A stretch of 64,000 nt of DNA from Methanocaldococcus lauensis (GCA_902827205.1 LR792634.1:1240001-1304000), one strand, 5' to 3'. Positions 17,931 to 28,203 are shown, counted from the first letter of the stretch. Notes: generated from the sequence alone by a model not told the origin. Numbers and translations: made by a program.

Positions 17931-18147
17931 ACCATAGGGCTTCGCCCTATTGGTATACCCAAGATGCATTGCCGAGCGTTAGCGAGGCAATGCCTCATAA
18001 TGGACATTAATTGCTCCTTTTATGAGCTACTTAATGGACGTAGTGTATCCCGAACCATAGGGCCTTGCCCTATTGGTATACCTAAAATTAAACAAAAAAG
18101 ACAAATATTCGGGGGAATTCCGAACCATAGGGGGTTTCACCTCTATG
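17931..18147. repeat. Cluster of three palindromic GTATACC-type repeats and one extra hairpin
   Basis: Copies at 17931-17960, 18045-18082 and 18111-18147. Each centres on an inverted repeat such as CCATAGGGCTTCGCCCTAT and is bounded by GTATACC or GTATCCCGAACC. A separate hairpin, GCATTGCC at 17966-17973 with GGCAATGC at 17986-17993, follows the first copy. The cluster fills the space between the ATPase and the mcm gene and would lie in the 5' region of the ATPase message. Confidence 0.85.
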
Positions 18148-18151
18148 CTCA

Positions 18152-20269
18152 TTATAACAACCCCCAGAATCCAATTCTTGGGTTGTATATATCCCCTGCT
18201 TTTTTTAGATATTCTAAAGCACTTTCAACATCTTTTTCAGATAAACCAATACTTTCAGCTTTCTCATAAATATCTTCCTCAGGGGCTAAGCCATCATCCC
18301 TTAAGCTAACAATCTCTCTAATAATATTTAGGACAGCATCCATCTTATCTCTTCTTGATTTTGGAGTTCCTGCTATTTTATCTAAATCTAAAGTTCCTGT
18401 TTCTGGGTCATAGGCTACTTGCTTTAAGCAATCATCAATAATATTTATAGCCACTTGAGCGTCGATATCTTCAACTTTATCTGATAATCTTGCCTTTGCG
18501 TGCATCTCAGCAATTCTTATAATAGCTTCTAACTGTCTTGCAGTTATTGGTATTGGGTTATCTCCCTCTCCCAACTTTCTCATCTCTAAGTAATACTTTT
18601 TAATCATCTTCTTTGCCTTTTCAGTTAAATATGGCATAATTAATTTAGTTTCGTCAAACTCTCCCAAGTATAAATCTTGATTCTCTTCTATGTATGCGCA
18701 ACTTCTTGCATATATAATATAATATTTTAGTAGTTTCTCATCTACAACAATTCCATCAATGTCAATTGATCCCAAGATTTTGTAATCTTTTGTTGCAGTC
18801 TCTATATGAGTGTTTAATATATGCTCTGCTATCTCCTCATCTTCTTTCCTGTTAGGAATATCCATCAGTGGAAATATTAAGTCGAATCTACTTAATAATG
18901 GAGCAGGGATGTCTATCTGCTCTATTACAGTTAAATTTCTATCAAATCTTCCCCTCTTTGGATTGCACGCAGCTAAAACTGCACACCTTGCAGGAAGTTT
19001 AACATTAATTCCTCCCTTATTTACGTGTATTGTTTGGCTTTCCATTGCCTCTAATATATATTTCATTACATTCTTATCAACTGTTAATTCATCTATACAA
19101 GCAGTTCCTTCATTAGCCCTAACAAACACTCCTGGTTTAACAACCCAACCATCTCCAATTTCTGTAGCCTCCCTAATAACATTTGCAGTTAAACCTCCAC
19201 CAGTGGCTGTTGTTACAGAGGCATAAGCATTTTGAGGAAACAACCTTGCAATTCTTCTAAGCATAGTAGTTTTTCCAATTCCAGGGTCTGTAATTAATAA
19301 AATATGACTGTCTCTTCTTAAAGGAGTTCCATCAGGTAAAAATTTAAATGCTCCTTTAATTTGCTGTAAAAATATTGCTTTTTTAACCAAGTCATAACCT
19401 TTTATCTGTGAAATCATAAAGTTTGATAAAATGTCTATAATATTTTTCTTTTTTCCTATTTCATTTAAAGTTTCTATCAATTCCTCATTTCCTAAAATAT
19501 CTCTAACTTCAATTTTTTGATAGCTCTCTGCAATTTTAACATAGTTACTTTTAACAAAAATTTCAAATACTGGTATTTTTGGCTTCGTTTTCTTCTTTAA
19601 AACTGTTCCTACAACATCCACTCTTCCAGAATAGATTCCTGGGCTGTTTTCTAAGAATACTTTTATACTTCTTGGAGGGTCGTCAGGGTTTTTCATTAAG
19701 TCAATTGGTTGCTGAATCTCTAACTCCTGTATATTTATATATGTAGATTCTTCGTAATCAATAACCATTTCTTCTTTGCAATCTCCATTGTTACAAATAA
19801 CCTTAGGAAGTTCAAAGTAGTTATGTATTGTCTTATATTTTATATTTCCACATCTTGGACAGACATAACAGGCTCTTTTTAATAAAGCACAAACTTTTCC
19901 AGCCTTAACTATTACACCCTCAAATTTGACTAACTTATTTATATCAGATGATGATATATCTTCAATTAATTTTTCACAACCTTTTGGGTTTTTGAATGCA
20001 ATCTGTATTTTTTCCAATTCTTTATCCTCTCCAAATAACTCAACATAAGCTTCTTTAAAAATATCTAAAATTATTTCTTCAATCTCCTTAGGTCTTTCTA
20101 TAATTAAATCATTAACTTCACATGCATCAGGAAAGTGCATTAAAAACTTTTCTATATCAAATTCAAAAATATTATTTTTGATTAAATTATTTGCTAACTC
20201 TTCCTTAATAAAACTCTTTATTTTGTATTCATAATATGATCTAAAAACTTCTTCGTCGAAGTTTACCAT
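18152..20269 (-). CDS. mcm: MCM replicative helicase family protein
   Basis: 705 residues. N-terminal OB and zinc domain with CYVCPRCGN and CNNGDCKEE, then the AAA+ core: ITDPGIGKTTML (Walker A, a variant of the usual GDPGTAKS), CIDELTVD (Walker B), AACNPKRGRFD (sensor 1), PAPLLSRFDLIF (arginine finger region), and a C-terminal winged helix (LGLSEKDVESALEYL). MCM unwinds DNA at forks. Methanocaldococcus carries several MCMs, some from mobile elements; the variant Walker A and the neighbourhood next to rnp4 and transaldolase suggest this is the chromosomal paralogue like MJ0961. Whether it is the main replicative one cannot be told. Confidence 0.93.
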   Translation of the reverse strand: MVNFDEEVFRSYYEYKIKSFIKEELANNLIKNNIFEFDIEKFLMHFPDACEVNDLIIERPKEIEEIILDIFKEAYVELFGEDKELEKIQIAFKNPKGCEKLIEDISSSDINKLVKFEGVIVKAGKVCALLKRACYVCPRCGNIKYKTIHNYFELPKVICNNGDCKEEMVIDYEESTYINIQELEIQQPIDLMKNPDDPPRSIKVFLENSPGIYSGRVDVVGTVLKKKTKPKIPVFEIFVKSNYVKIAESYQKIEVRDILGNEELIETLNEIGKKKNIIDILSNFMISQIKGYDLVKKAIFLQQIKGAFKFLPDGTPLRRDSHILLITDPGIGKTTMLRRIARLFPQNAYASVTTATGGGLTANVIREATEIGDGWVVKPGVFVRANEGTACIDELTVDKNVMKYILEAMESQTIHVNKGGINVKLPARCAVLAACNPKRGRFDRNLTVIEQIDIPAPLLSRFDLIFPLMDIPNRKEDEEIAEHILNTHIETATKDYKILGSIDIDGIVVDEKLLKYYIIYARSCAYIEENQDLYLGEFDETKLIMPYLTEKAKKMIKKYYLEMRKLGEGDNPIPITARQLEAIIRIAEMHAKARLSDKVEDIDAQVAINIIDDCLKQVAYDPETGTLDLDKIAGTPKSRRDKMDAVLNIIREIVSLRDDGLAPEEDIYEKAESIGLSEKDVESALEYLKKAGDIYNPRIGFWGLL

Positions 20270-20374
20270 AGTATCACGTAAATTATTTTGAATTTAAAAT
20301 ATTTAAATACAATATTCTTTAAATTTTAGTAGTGTTTGGATATATGTTAGTATTGGATATTGTATTATTTAAAA

Positions 20375-21037
20375 TTAAAATAAAATCTCTGAATATTTAA
20401 ATATATATAATCCATTAGAACTTTCTCTATACAAAATCCCAAAGTAATATGCAGATACCAAAGATAAATAAAAAGTCCCAAAAATTACTCCAAATATATA
20501 TAAAATATATCCAATTATGGGAATCATTGATATTATTGCCAATATTATACCAAATATAACACCAACAAGAATTAGTATAATATATGCTAATACATATCTT
20601 CCAAACACTGACTTTATTCTCATTAGTATTTCCTTAAATTTAAATAATGCAGAAAATCTTTTCTTTATAGCATAATTGGCAATAGCCATTGGATAGATAA
20701 ACAAAAGCACAAGATATATACAAATCCATAATAATAAAAGAGTGTCTATAAGATTTTTACTAAAATTGAAATAGCGGGATAATAAAGCAATTACAAAAAG
20801 GACAATTAGTAATATAATCCAATAAAATAAATAGGTAAAGCCTTTAATAAATTTGTCTTTTAGATTATCCCACTCTAGGAGTTTTTCTTCTCCTTTTATA
20901 ACAGATTGTAAAGTTTCTACAATATAACCAAGTACTATAAAATTAACAATTGGAATATATATTAAAACACTTCCAATTATAATTTTTATTACCCATTTTT
21001 CATCCTTCATAGGAAACTTTAAACCTCCAACAAACAT
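20375..21037 (-). CDS. Membrane protein, DUF4013-like
   Basis: 220 residues. The N-terminal half has a short soluble start (KDEKWVIKIIIGSVL), then about five or six hydrophobic segments, with glycine-rich IILVGVIFGIILAIIS near 150-170. The pattern PIVNFIVLGYIVETLQSV resembles the DUF4013 family, whose role is unknown. A strong GGGGAGAAATT site precedes the ATG. It stands alone, divergent from the transaldolase gene. Confidence 0.65.
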   Translation of the reverse strand: MFVGGLKFPMKDEKWVIKIIIGSVLIYIPIVNFIVLGYIVETLQSVIKGEEKLLEWDNLKDKFIKGFTYLFYWIILLIVLFVIALLSRYFNFSKNLIDTLLLLWICIYLVLLFIYPMAIANYAIKKRFSALFKFKEILMRIKSVFGRYVLAYIILILVGVIFGIILAIISMIPIIGYILYIFGVIFGTFYLSLVSAYYFGILYRESSNGLYIFKYSEILF

Positions 21038-21197
21038 AATTTCTCCCCAATAAAATTTTAATTTTTTAAAGATTTTCTAATTTCCATCTTAAATATAAAT
21101 ATTTAAATTTGTCTAATAGATAACTTTTTAATAACTAACACTATTATATGATTTGAGTAAAATTTTAGGATTAATTACAAAAGTAAGAGGGATAAAA

Positions 21198-21854
21198 ATG
21201 AAATTCTTCTTAGACACTGCAAATGTTGAAGAAATTAAAAAGTATGCTGAGCTTGGCTTAGTTGATGGAGTTACAACAAACCCAACGTTAGTAGCTAAGG
21301 AGGGAAGAGATTTTTACGAAGTTGTTAAAGAAATCTGTGAAATTGTTGAAGGTCCAGTAAGTGCTGAGGTTATCTCAACAGATGCTGAAGGGATGGTTAA
21401 AGAAGCGAGAGAATTAGCAAAAATAGCTGATAATATAGTTATAAAAATCCCAATGACAAAAGATGGAATGAAAGCAGTTAAAATATTATCAGCTGAAGGA
21501 ATAAAAACAAATGTAACCTTAGTTTTCTCACCATTGCAAGCTTTATTAGCTGCTAAGGCAGGAGCTACGTATGTTTCCCCATTTGTTGGAAGATTAGATG
21601 ATATTGGGCATGTAGGGATGAAATTAATTGAAGATGTTGTAAAAATATACAAAAACTATGACATTAAAACAGAAGTTATAGTAGCATCAGTTAGACATCC
21701 ATGGCATGTATTAGAGGCGGCAAAAATAGGGGCTGATATAGCAACAATTCCTCCATCAGTTATGGATAAACTATTTAACCATCCATTAACTGACATTGGT
21801 TTAGAGAGATTCTTAAAAGATTGGGATAATTATTTAAAAAGTAGAAAAGAATAA
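21198..21854 (+). CDS. tal: Transaldolase (small, FSA/TalC type)
   Basis: Transfers dihydroxyacetone units between sugar phosphates; in methanogens it belongs to the non-oxidative pentose phosphate route. 218 residues from the ATG at 21198, agreeing with the family length (M. jannaschii MJ0960, 217). Signature [12 protein letters not shown] and [15 protein letters not shown] at the N-terminus; Lys83 in NIVIKIPMT is the Schiff-base lysine. The frame extends back to 21153, but AGAGGG at 21186-21191 fits the internal ATG and the extra residues are unlike the family. Confidence 0.95.
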   Translation: MKFFLDTANVEEIKKYAELGLVDGVTTNPTLVAKEGRDFYEVVKEICEIVEGPVSAEVISTDAEGMVKEARELAKIADNIVIKIPMTKDGMKAVKILSAEGIKTNVTLVFSPLQALLAAKAGATYVSPFVGRLDDIGHVGMKLIEDVVKIYKNYDIKTEVIVASVRHPWHVLEAAKIGADIATIPPSVMDKLFNHPLTDIGLERFLKDWDNYLKSRKE

Positions 21855-21954
21855 AAAATTAAATAATCACAAAAAATAACAACATATCTTATTTAATTTT
21901 CCTTTATTTATTGATTGTATATTGTATTAAAATAATAATTATAGGTGAAAAATT

Positions 21955-23109
21955 ATGAAATTAGATGCAGCGAAAAAATTGTTAATGCTTCCAGGTCCTA
22001 CAATAGTTCCACCAGAGGTTTTAAATGCAATGGCAATGCCAGTAATTGGACATAGAACAAAAGAATATGGGATGTTATTAGAAGACACTATAGAAAAATT
22101 AAAAAAAGTGTTTATCACTCAAAATGACACATTCTTAATTACAGGTTCAGGAACTGCAGCAATGGATATGGCAATATCTAATATAATTAAAAAAGGAGAT
22201 AAGATTTTAAATATTGTTACTGGAAACTTTGGAGAGAGATTTGCAAATATAGTTAAAGCATACAAAGGAGAGGCAATTAGATTAGATATACAATGGGGAG
22301 ATATGGCTGAGCCAGAAGCAGTTAAAGAGATTTTAGATAAATACGATGACATTAAAGCAGTTACAGTTGTGCATAATGAAACATCTACTGGAGCGAAAAA
22401 CCCAATAAAAGAGATTGGAGAGGTTGTTAAGGACTATGATGCTTTATACATTGTTGATACTGTCTCATCATTAGGAGGAGATTATGTAAATGTTGATAAA
22501 TTCCACATTGATATTTGTGTTACTGGATCACAAAAATGTTTAGCCGCTCCACCAGGATTAGCGGCTATAACAGTTAGTGAAAAAGCATGGGAAGTTATCA
22601 AGAAAAATGAGGAGAAAGTTGGATTTTACTTAGATTTATTAGCATATAAAAAATACTATGAAGAGAAAAAACAAACACCCTATACACCTTCAGTTAATCT
22701 AACTTATGCAATGAATGTTGCCTTAGATTTAGTTTTAGAGGAAGGGATTGAGAATAGAGTTAAAAGGCATGAAAGATTGGCTAAGGCAACAAGAGATGGA
22801 TTAGAAGCAATGGGAATAGAATTGTTTGCTAAAGAAAGAGCAAGGTCAGTAACAGTTACATCAGCAAAATATCCAGAAGGAATTAAGGATAGTGACTTTA
22901 GAGGAATATTAAGCAATAAATATAACATAGTTGTTGCTGGAGGACAGAAACACTTGGCTGGAAAGATATTTAGAATTGGACACATGGGAATCTGTGGAGA
23001 GAAAGAAGTTTTAGCAACATTAGCTTGTGTTGAGATGGCTTTAAAAGAGTTAGGATACGAGATTAAAGATAGCGGTGTAGAAGTAGCAAAAGATATATTA
23101 TTAGAATAA
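21955..23109 (+). CDS. Class V aminotransferase (MJ0959-like, broad specificity)
   Basis: 384 residues of the alanine/serine-glyoxylate aminotransferase fold. Seen: MLPGPTIVPPEVL, GHRTKEY, the cofactor aspartate in LYIVDTVSSLGG (168) and the PLP lysine 194 in VTGSQKCLAAPPG. As I recall, the M. jannaschii orthologue was shown to transaminate 3-phosphohydroxypyruvate, providing phosphoserine for serine and Sep-tRNA-dependent cysteine, besides other 2-oxoacids. The start has GGTGAAAAATT before it. It follows transaldolase on the same strand with 100 AT-rich bases between. Confidence 0.88.
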   Translation: MKLDAAKKLLMLPGPTIVPPEVLNAMAMPVIGHRTKEYGMLLEDTIEKLKKVFITQNDTFLITGSGTAAMDMAISNIIKKGDKILNIVTGNFGERFANIVKAYKGEAIRLDIQWGDMAEPEAVKEILDKYDDIKAVTVVHNETSTGAKNPIKEIGEVVKDYDALYIVDTVSSLGGDYVNVDKFHIDICVTGSQKCLAAPPGLAAITVSEKAWEVIKKNEEKVGFYLDLLAYKKYYEEKKQTPYTPSVNLTYAMNVALDLVLEEGIENRVKRHERLAKATRDGLEAMGIELFAKERARSVTVTSAKYPEGIKDSDFRGILSNKYNIVVAGGQKHLAGKIFRIGHMGICGEKEVLATLACVEMALKELGYEIKDSGVEVAKDILLE

Positions 23110-23210
23110 ACTACAATTTATAACAATTAAAAAAACAATGAATTATAACAAATAATTATAATTTAATAAAAGAAAACTAAAAAATTTATTTTTTATCTTT
23201 TAATTTTTAT

Positions 23211-24320
23211 TTATTCAATAATTTCCTCTAAAATTTTTAAAAATCTTTCAATTTCTTCAAATGTCCCTATTGATACTCTTACATAGTTATCTCCCAAACC
23301 ATCAAATGAGGAACAATCTCTAACAATAACTCCTCTTTTTAATAGTTCTTCACAAAATTCTTTTGCTTTCATTGTTTTTAATTCAACTAATACATAATTA
23401 GCTTCTGAAGGATAAACTTTAATGTCTTTAAATTTCTTTAAACCATTATATAGCATTTCCCTACTTTTAATTCCATCTCTAACACATCTTTCAAAGAATT
23501 CCCTATCTCTTAAGGCGGTTATAGCACAAACTTGACTTAATCTTGTTAAACTAAATATTGGCTTAACTCTCATCATATAGTTAATAATTTTTTTATTTCC
23601 TACACCATAACCAACTCTCATCCCTGCTAAACCAAAAACCTTTGAAAATGTTCTTAAAACAATAACATTATCATATTCAGGGGCTTTTTGAGTCCAATCA
23701 TATTCTTTTTTGGCATACTCAATATATGCGTGGTCTATAACAACTAAAGAATCAGTTTCTTTAATAATCTTCTCTATATCTCTATTATCTATTATATTTC
23801 CTGTTGGATTATTTGGAGTGCATAAAAAAATAACCTTTGTTTTATCTGTTATATTATTGAGAACGCTATCTACATCCAATTTAAAGCCCTTCTCTTTATC
23901 ATACTTTGCATATTTTATTTTAGCATTGTGAATTGTTGCTGAAACTCTATATTGAGTAAATGTTGGAATTGGAATTATTACTTCATCTCCATCATTAACA
24001 AATGTTCTAAATATCGTATCTATAATCTCATCAGCTCCATCACCACCAACAATAATATTATCTTTACCAACATTCAAAAATTTGCTTAACTCTTCCATTA
24101 AAATAGGATTAACTGGCTCTGGATATTGATGAATCTTAGGAATCTCTTTTAATATTTCTTCTTTTATTTTTGGTGAAGCTCCCCAAGGATTCTCATTAGA
24201 GCCAAGTTTTATAATATCTTCTGGTTTTATTCCATAATCTCTTGCTATTTCCTCCTTAGATTTCCCAGGAACATAAGGTTTTAAGTTTTTAACGACATCT
24301 CTAACTTTTCTATCTATCAT
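23211..24320 (-). CDS. hisC: Histidinol-phosphate aminotransferase
   Basis: Converts imidazole-acetol phosphate to histidinol phosphate in histidine synthesis. 369 residues of class I fold: [42 protein letters not shown] and the PLP lysine 227 in [17 protein letters not shown]. No other his gene is nearby, as usual in these archaea. Convergent with the class V aminotransferase; its promoter faces that of the S-layer-like gene. Confidence 0.96.
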   Translation of the reverse strand: MIDRKVRDVVKNLKPYVPGKSKEEIARDYGIKPEDIIKLGSNENPWGASPKIKEEILKEIPKIHQYPEPVNPILMEELSKFLNVGKDNIIVGGDGADEIIDTIFRTFVNDGDEVIIPIPTFTQYRVSATIHNAKIKYAKYDKEKGFKLDVDSVLNNITDKTKVIFLCTPNNPTGNIIDNRDIEKIIKETDSLVVIDHAYIEYAKKEYDWTQKAPEYDNVIVLRTFSKVFGLAGMRVGYGVGNKKIINYMMRVKPIFSLTRLSQVCAITALRDREFFERCVRDGIKSREMLYNGLKKFKDIKVYPSEANYVLVELKTMKAKEFCEELLKRGVIVRDCSSFDGLGDNYVRVSIGTFEEIERFLKILEEIIE

Positions 24321-24417
24321 AATATATCACCTAAAATTTATAACCAAAAATATTTTTAATCAGATATGGAATATTCATTTATTAATTTATTTTATAAAAG
24401 TTAAAGAGGTGAATATA

Positions 24418-25722
24418 TTGAGGTCTTTAAATATATTTATAAATACTTTGCTAATTTTTTTGATTTTAAGTTTAAACTATTCCCTACCAACGGAGCCTTT
24501 AATATTTGTAAATAAAAGTACAGTAGATTATCAAAATGCTAAAGTATTGTTAGATAATTTTTACTCTTCAAGAACTATAAATGTTAATGGTAATAACATA
24601 ACACTTAATATTAAAGATATAGTGTATATTCCAGCAGAGAACACTCTTATAATTAAAGAGAACGATAGAGAGCTTATTATAAAATTTACAAAGAATAATA
24701 ATGAAATTGAGTATGAGGACATATTATATAAATACTACACAAATTTTGAAAGAGATGGGGAAATAAATTTCTTTAATAGAACTTACGAAGTTGAGGATGT
24801 TTTATCAAAATATATAATACTAAAAGAAAAAAATAGTGAAAAAGAAATAACTACAAATGGAAGTTTTGAGTATAACGGATATAAAATCATTTTAAAAATG
24901 GTATCTCTTAACTACAATACATTATACATTAATATATATAAAAATGGAACTTTATTAGAATCACCTAAGTTAGTTAAAGGAGAATGGTATTACTTAAAAA
25001 ATGGAAATTTAGAAATCTTATATAAGAACTATTCAAATAAAAAATATGTGTTTGATGTAGTGGATATAATAAAAATTGAAAAAGATAAGGATTTTCCTTT
25101 AAATAATAGTTTTGTCGTAGAAGATATAGATTCTAACAAATTAGTTCTTAAATATAAATATCCAAATAATTTATCTAAAAATATATGTATATTTAATTAT
25201 AGAATAATTCCAGTAAAGATTTATAAAAATTATGTTCTATTTAAAGTAATTAAAAGACACTGTAAAACTCTAAATATTAAAGATAAAGATATAGTTTATA
25301 TTGGAGAAGGATTTTATACAATTAAAGTAAATGGTTCTACTCAATTATACTATAAAGGGCATAAAATTAAAAATAATGAAAAAGTTTATATTAATGCATT
25401 AAGTATGCTTGATACAAATAATATTTTGAATATAAACAAAGATATAATACTTGTTGGAGGTCCAAAGGTAAATAAATTTGTTAAATATCTTGAAAGTAAA
25501 TCTTTGTTATTAGTAAATATATCTGATGATTATCCTGGAAATAATATTGGAATAATTCAAAAAATAAAAAATCCTTATAACAAAAATTATAATATCTATA
25601 TTTTAGCAGGTTCAAATAGATACGGTACAAAAGCGGCAATATTAGCATTCTTAACAAAATATAATGATGAAAATATAATGAAAGTTAAATGGAATAATGG
25701 ACATATAGATATTATTAGATAA
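24418..25722 (+). CDS. Exported S-layer-like protein
   Basis: About 434 residues with an N-terminal hydrophobic signal (LIFLILSLNYS) and many N-glycosylation sequons (NKS, NGT, NYS, NNS, NLS, NGS, NIS). The C-terminal 100 residues resemble the methanococcal S-layer outer domain: ILVGGPKVNKFVK, then NNIGIIQKIKNPYN and YILAGSNRYGTKAAI. Shorter than the main S-layer protein, so it is probably a minor surface protein. GAGGTGA at 24406-24412 favours the TTG at 24418 over the GTG at 24409. AglB, which would glycosylate it, is encoded at 52 kb. Confidence 0.75.
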   Translation: MRSLNIFINTLLIFLILSLNYSLPTEPLIFVNKSTVDYQNAKVLLDNFYSSRTINVNGNNITLNIKDIVYIPAENTLIIKENDRELIIKFTKNNNEIEYEDILYKYYTNFERDGEINFFNRTYEVEDVLSKYIILKEKNSEKEITTNGSFEYNGYKIILKMVSLNYNTLYINIYKNGTLLESPKLVKGEWYYLKNGNLEILYKNYSNKKYVFDVVDIIKIEKDKDFPLNNSFVVEDIDSNKLVLKYKYPNNLSKNICIFNYRIIPVKIYKNYVLFKVIKRHCKTLNIKDKDIVYIGEGFYTIKVNGSTQLYYKGHKIKNNEKVYINALSMLDTNNILNINKDIILVGGPKVNKFVKYLESKSLLLVNISDDYPGNNIGIIQKIKNPYNKNYNIYILAGSNRYGTKAAILAFLTKYNDENIMKVKWNNGHIDIIR

Positions 25723-25794
25723 TATTATTTTTTTGGAGATTAGAAAATCTAATGTATAATAATTAAATTTAAGTTTAGTATTGTTGTGATATTT

Positions 25795-26463
25795 ATGCAT
25801 ACAAGTAACAAAAATATATCTTATTTTTTAATTTTTGGTATTTTATTTATTTTATTATCATACTTTGTAATAATTTTGCAAATATACTACGGATTAACAA
25901 ACACATTGAGTTTAATTTTTAATACATTTTTAATAATCTTTGGAATAATTTTTAATACTTTAATTATGAGTCTATTTAGGTTAAAAGAAAGAGTGTTAAA
26001 TGATAAAAATTTATTGATAATATATTTAGTATTTATAATTGTTACTGCAAATATCTTTGATTGGATAATCCGACTAATAATGAATTATTTTAACATTATT
26101 CGCTGGATTGTTTGGAGGAATTTTAGTTTCTTTTATTTATTTGGTGATAGAATGAACACCTTACAGATGATTATTCTTATATTGATATATGCTCTATTAC
26201 TTCCTTGGATAGTTAATTACATTATATTAAAAAATAGAAAAATAAATTTTATTCAATCACTTACATACTTGGATAAGATTTTAGGTAACAAAGAAAAATT
26301 GATACTAATAATTGTTGGAGGAATTTTAGTGGGAATTATTGTTTATGAATATATTTTAAATAAATTTATAGTTATTTTGATTGTTGGTGGTATTGTTATA
26401 TTTATATCTGATTATATATTTAAAAAATATATTATAGATAAAAATCTCAGTTGGTGGAGGTAA
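25795..26463 (+). CDS. Polytopic membrane protein, unknown
   Basis: 222 residues, dominated by about six hydrophobic helices. Between helices 3 and 4 sits a tryptophan- and arginine-rich loop (IIRWIVWRNFSFF). The end, LSWWR, touches a GGTGGAGG ribosome binding site for the next small gene. An earlier GTG at 25786 is possible, but the ATG at 25795 is better placed. No family recognised. It follows the S-layer-like gene and begins a run of four membrane proteins. Confidence 0.65.
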   Translation: MHTSNKNISYFLIFGILFILLSYFVIILQIYYGLTNTLSLIFNTFLIIFGIIFNTLIMSLFRLKERVLNDKNLLIIYLVFIIVTANIFDWIIRLIMNYFNIIRWIVWRNFSFFYLFGDRMNTLQMIILILIYALLLPWIVNYIILKNRKINFIQSLTYLDKILGNKEKLILIIVGGILVGIIVYEYILNKFIVILIVGGIVIFISDYIFKKYIIDKNLSWWR

Positions 26464-26592
26464 ATGGATGATTTTAATAAAATACTATCTAAGATTTTTT
26501 GGATTTCTGGAATAATTTTACTTATTTTAATATTTACTAAATTCATAAAAGAATTAAGATTATCCTATGTTATAGAAATTGGAAATTGGTAA
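26464..26592 (+). CDS. Small membrane protein, 42 residues
   Basis: Begins with ATG immediately after the TAA of the preceding gene, with GGTGGAGG eight bases upstream, so it is translationally coupled. One transmembrane helix (FWISGIILLILIFTKF) followed by a charged tail. Too short for standard gene calling. Function unknown. Confidence 0.6.
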   Translation: MDDFNKILSKIFWISGIILLILIFTKFIKELRLSYVIEIGNW

Positions 26593-26646
26593 TGCAATAA
26601 TATTATTTTATTTAAATTATTTACTACATAAAGGTATGCATAAAAA

Positions 26647-26751
26647 ATGTATTATGTATTTGGAAGGAAATTAACATATATTATGTTTATTATCTCATAT
26701 ATTGGATTATTTTTCGGAAGTTTAGTAAAAACTTTTATATGTGCAAATTAA
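26647..26751 (+). CDS. Possible small membrane protein, 34 residues
   Basis: ATG at 26647 with AAGGT about ten bases before it. Sequence has one hydrophobic helix (YIMFIISYIGLFFGSLV). It lies between two membrane protein genes and is in the same direction. Length and weak ribosome site leave room for chance. Confidence 0.4.
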   Translation: MYYVFGRKLTYIMFIISYIGLFFGSLVKTFICAN

Positions 26752-26763
26752 AAGTGGTTATAT

Positions 26764-27102
26764 ATGGAGATAAATAACTTTAGCATTTACCTATTTGTAT
26801 TGATTGTAAGTTATATACTGTTAATTATCCCACTGAGAGTTCAGTTTAAGAAAAAAGTTGTTGTATTTTCTTTATCAGTTATTTTAAGTTTATTAATTAG
26901 TTTATTATTATCCATTTTTGTTAATAAGAATTTATTTTATACTTCCTTTATTATCTCATTTTTAGTTATTATGATTCTAACATTCCTATATTGGGAATTT
27001 ATACTTATTAAAAAATATAAGAAAATATCTGAGACGGTTATCTTAAATTCAGACCAGTATTGGATATTTGTGTTAGCAACTGCTTTGATTTATATATTTT
27101 AA
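26764..27102 (+). CDS. Small membrane protein, 112 residues
   Basis: Three or four hydrophobic helices (LFVLIVSYILLIIPL, FSLSVILSLLISLLL, IISFLVIMILTFLYW, IFVLATALIYIF) with basic loops. No family recognised. Twelve bases after the preceding small frame, and convergent with the MnhE-like gene. Fourth or fifth member of the run beginning at the S-layer-like gene. Confidence 0.55.
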   Translation: MEINNFSIYLFVLIVSYILLIIPLRVQFKKKVVVFSLSVILSLLISLLLSIFVNKNLFYTSFIISFLVIMILTFLYWEFILIKKYKKISETVILNSDQYWIFVLATALIYIF

Positions 27103-27126
27103 TTCATTATTTACATATAGTTTAAC

Positions 27127-27429
27127 TTAATCAAAAATTTTTTTAATGTATGGTTCAAATGGAACAATATCTTCTCTACTCCTTGGACTTATTGTGGCTA
27201 CTTTTAATTTTCTCTCTTCTGGAATTAAATCAATAACTAATGTTCCCGGAGTGGCTGTTATAGACCATGATAATAAAATTAAACCAGTTGGATTGTTTAT
27301 AATAGACTCTATTTCCACAACTTCGGGTTTTATATCTCCTGTTATGCTTCTTTTAACTACATCAATCCAAGATTCAGTAATTGCCTTAATTAAAACAGCC
27401 ACGTATCCAATAACTCCAAACACTCTCAT
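27127..27429 (-). CDS. MnhE/MrpE-type antiporter subunit, possibly EhbA of an energy-converting hydrogenase
   Basis: 100 residues matching the MrpE core: [16 protein letters not shown], then [25 protein letters not shown] and the VATISP end. In bacteria MrpE is part of multisubunit Na+/H+ antiporters; in methanogens a related subunit belongs to the membrane energy-converting hydrogenase Ehb, which I consider the likelier context here because no other Mrp subunits are seen. It would form one or two membrane helices. AGGGGTTTATT precedes the ATG. Confidence 0.75.
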   Translation of the reverse strand: MRVFGVIGYVAVLIKAITESWIDVVKRSITGDIKPEVVEIESIINNPTGLILLSWSITATPGTLVIDLIPEERKLKVATISPRSREDIVPFEPYIKKIFD

Positions 27430-27553
27430 AATAAACCCCTAAAATTTTTAATTTAATAAACAAATTTAATAAACATACATAAAATTTATTAGGAATAATT
27501 ATATATTTCTTTATGTTCATTATTGTTTATTGATGATTACAGAGGTGAAGATT

Positions 27554-27988
27554 ATGAGTAATATGAACGAAGATTTAAGACAAAAAGCTATAGCTTTAGA
27601 AATGTATAATCAACAATTGCAAATGATTCAGAGTGAATTGGCATCAATAAGAACTTTAAAATTAGAAATAGAAAAGTCTATCAAAACTCTTGAAAATATA
27701 AATGTTGATTCTGAAACATTAATTCCTGTAGGTCCAGGTGTTTTTTTAAAAGCAAAAATAGTTGATGATAAAGCGTTGGTTGGAGTAAAGTCAGATATTT
27801 ATATGGAGAAATCATTTAATGAGGTAGTTGAAGATTTAAAAAAGTCTATTGAAGATTTAAATAAAGCTGAAAAAGAGGGTATGAAAAAAGTTGAGGAATT
27901 GGCTAAAGTAATCTCAACACTAAGAAAAGAATTACAAGAATCTATTCAAAAATCTCAGGAAAAGAATACAGAAAACAATAAAACTTAA
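27554..27988 (+). CDS. Prefoldin alpha-type subunit
   Basis: A 144-residue coiled-coil chaperone subunit. Long N- and C-terminal helices (YNQQLQMIQSELAS, EELAKVISTLRKEL) flank the beta hairpins around LIPVGPGVFLKAKI and ALVGVKSDIYMEKS, which are the alpha-prefoldin signature. Prefoldin hands unfolded proteins to the thermosome. M. jannaschii has more than one alpha-type subunit, so this may be the second one (MJ0952). GAGGTGA at 27542-27548 sets the start at 27554 instead of 27530. Confidence 0.9.
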   Translation: MSNMNEDLRQKAIALEMYNQQLQMIQSELASIRTLKLEIEKSIKTLENINVDSETLIPVGPGVFLKAKIVDDKALVGVKSDIYMEKSFNEVVEDLKKSIEDLNKAEKEGMKKVEELAKVISTLRKELQESIQKSQEKNTENNKT

Positions 27989-28103
27989 GAATACTCTTTT
28001 TAATTTAATTTTTTATTTTGATTGAATTAAATTAATAGTCTAACTATTTATTTATATATTCATATCAATAAATTCATCTTTCTAAAATAAAAAATAGAAA
28101 TAG

Positions 28104-28177
28104 TGGGCCCAGCCGGATTCGAACCGGCGACCTTCGCCTTGTAAGGGCGACGTCATAGCCAGCTAGACCATGGGCCC
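28104..28177 (-). tRNA. tRNA-Val (anticodon TAC)
   Basis: Full cloverleaf on the minus strand: seven-pair acceptor GGGCCCA with TGGGCCC, anticodon stem TCGCC/GGCGA around loop CTTACAA, TpsiC arm with GGTTCGAATCC. The anticodon TAC reads GTA valine codons. CCA is not encoded. Confidence 0.95.
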
Positions 28178-28203
28178 TCAGCATCTATAAAAATCTAATT
28201 ACT

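Noticed and set aside
17907-17969. N-terminal extension of the ATPase at 16782
   Set aside because: It is a translation of the palindromic repeat; the paralogues start at MKFFNRE.
20375-21037. Transporter or permease call for the multi-helix protein
   Set aside because: No substrate-binding or energy-coupling motif; left as DUF4013-like.
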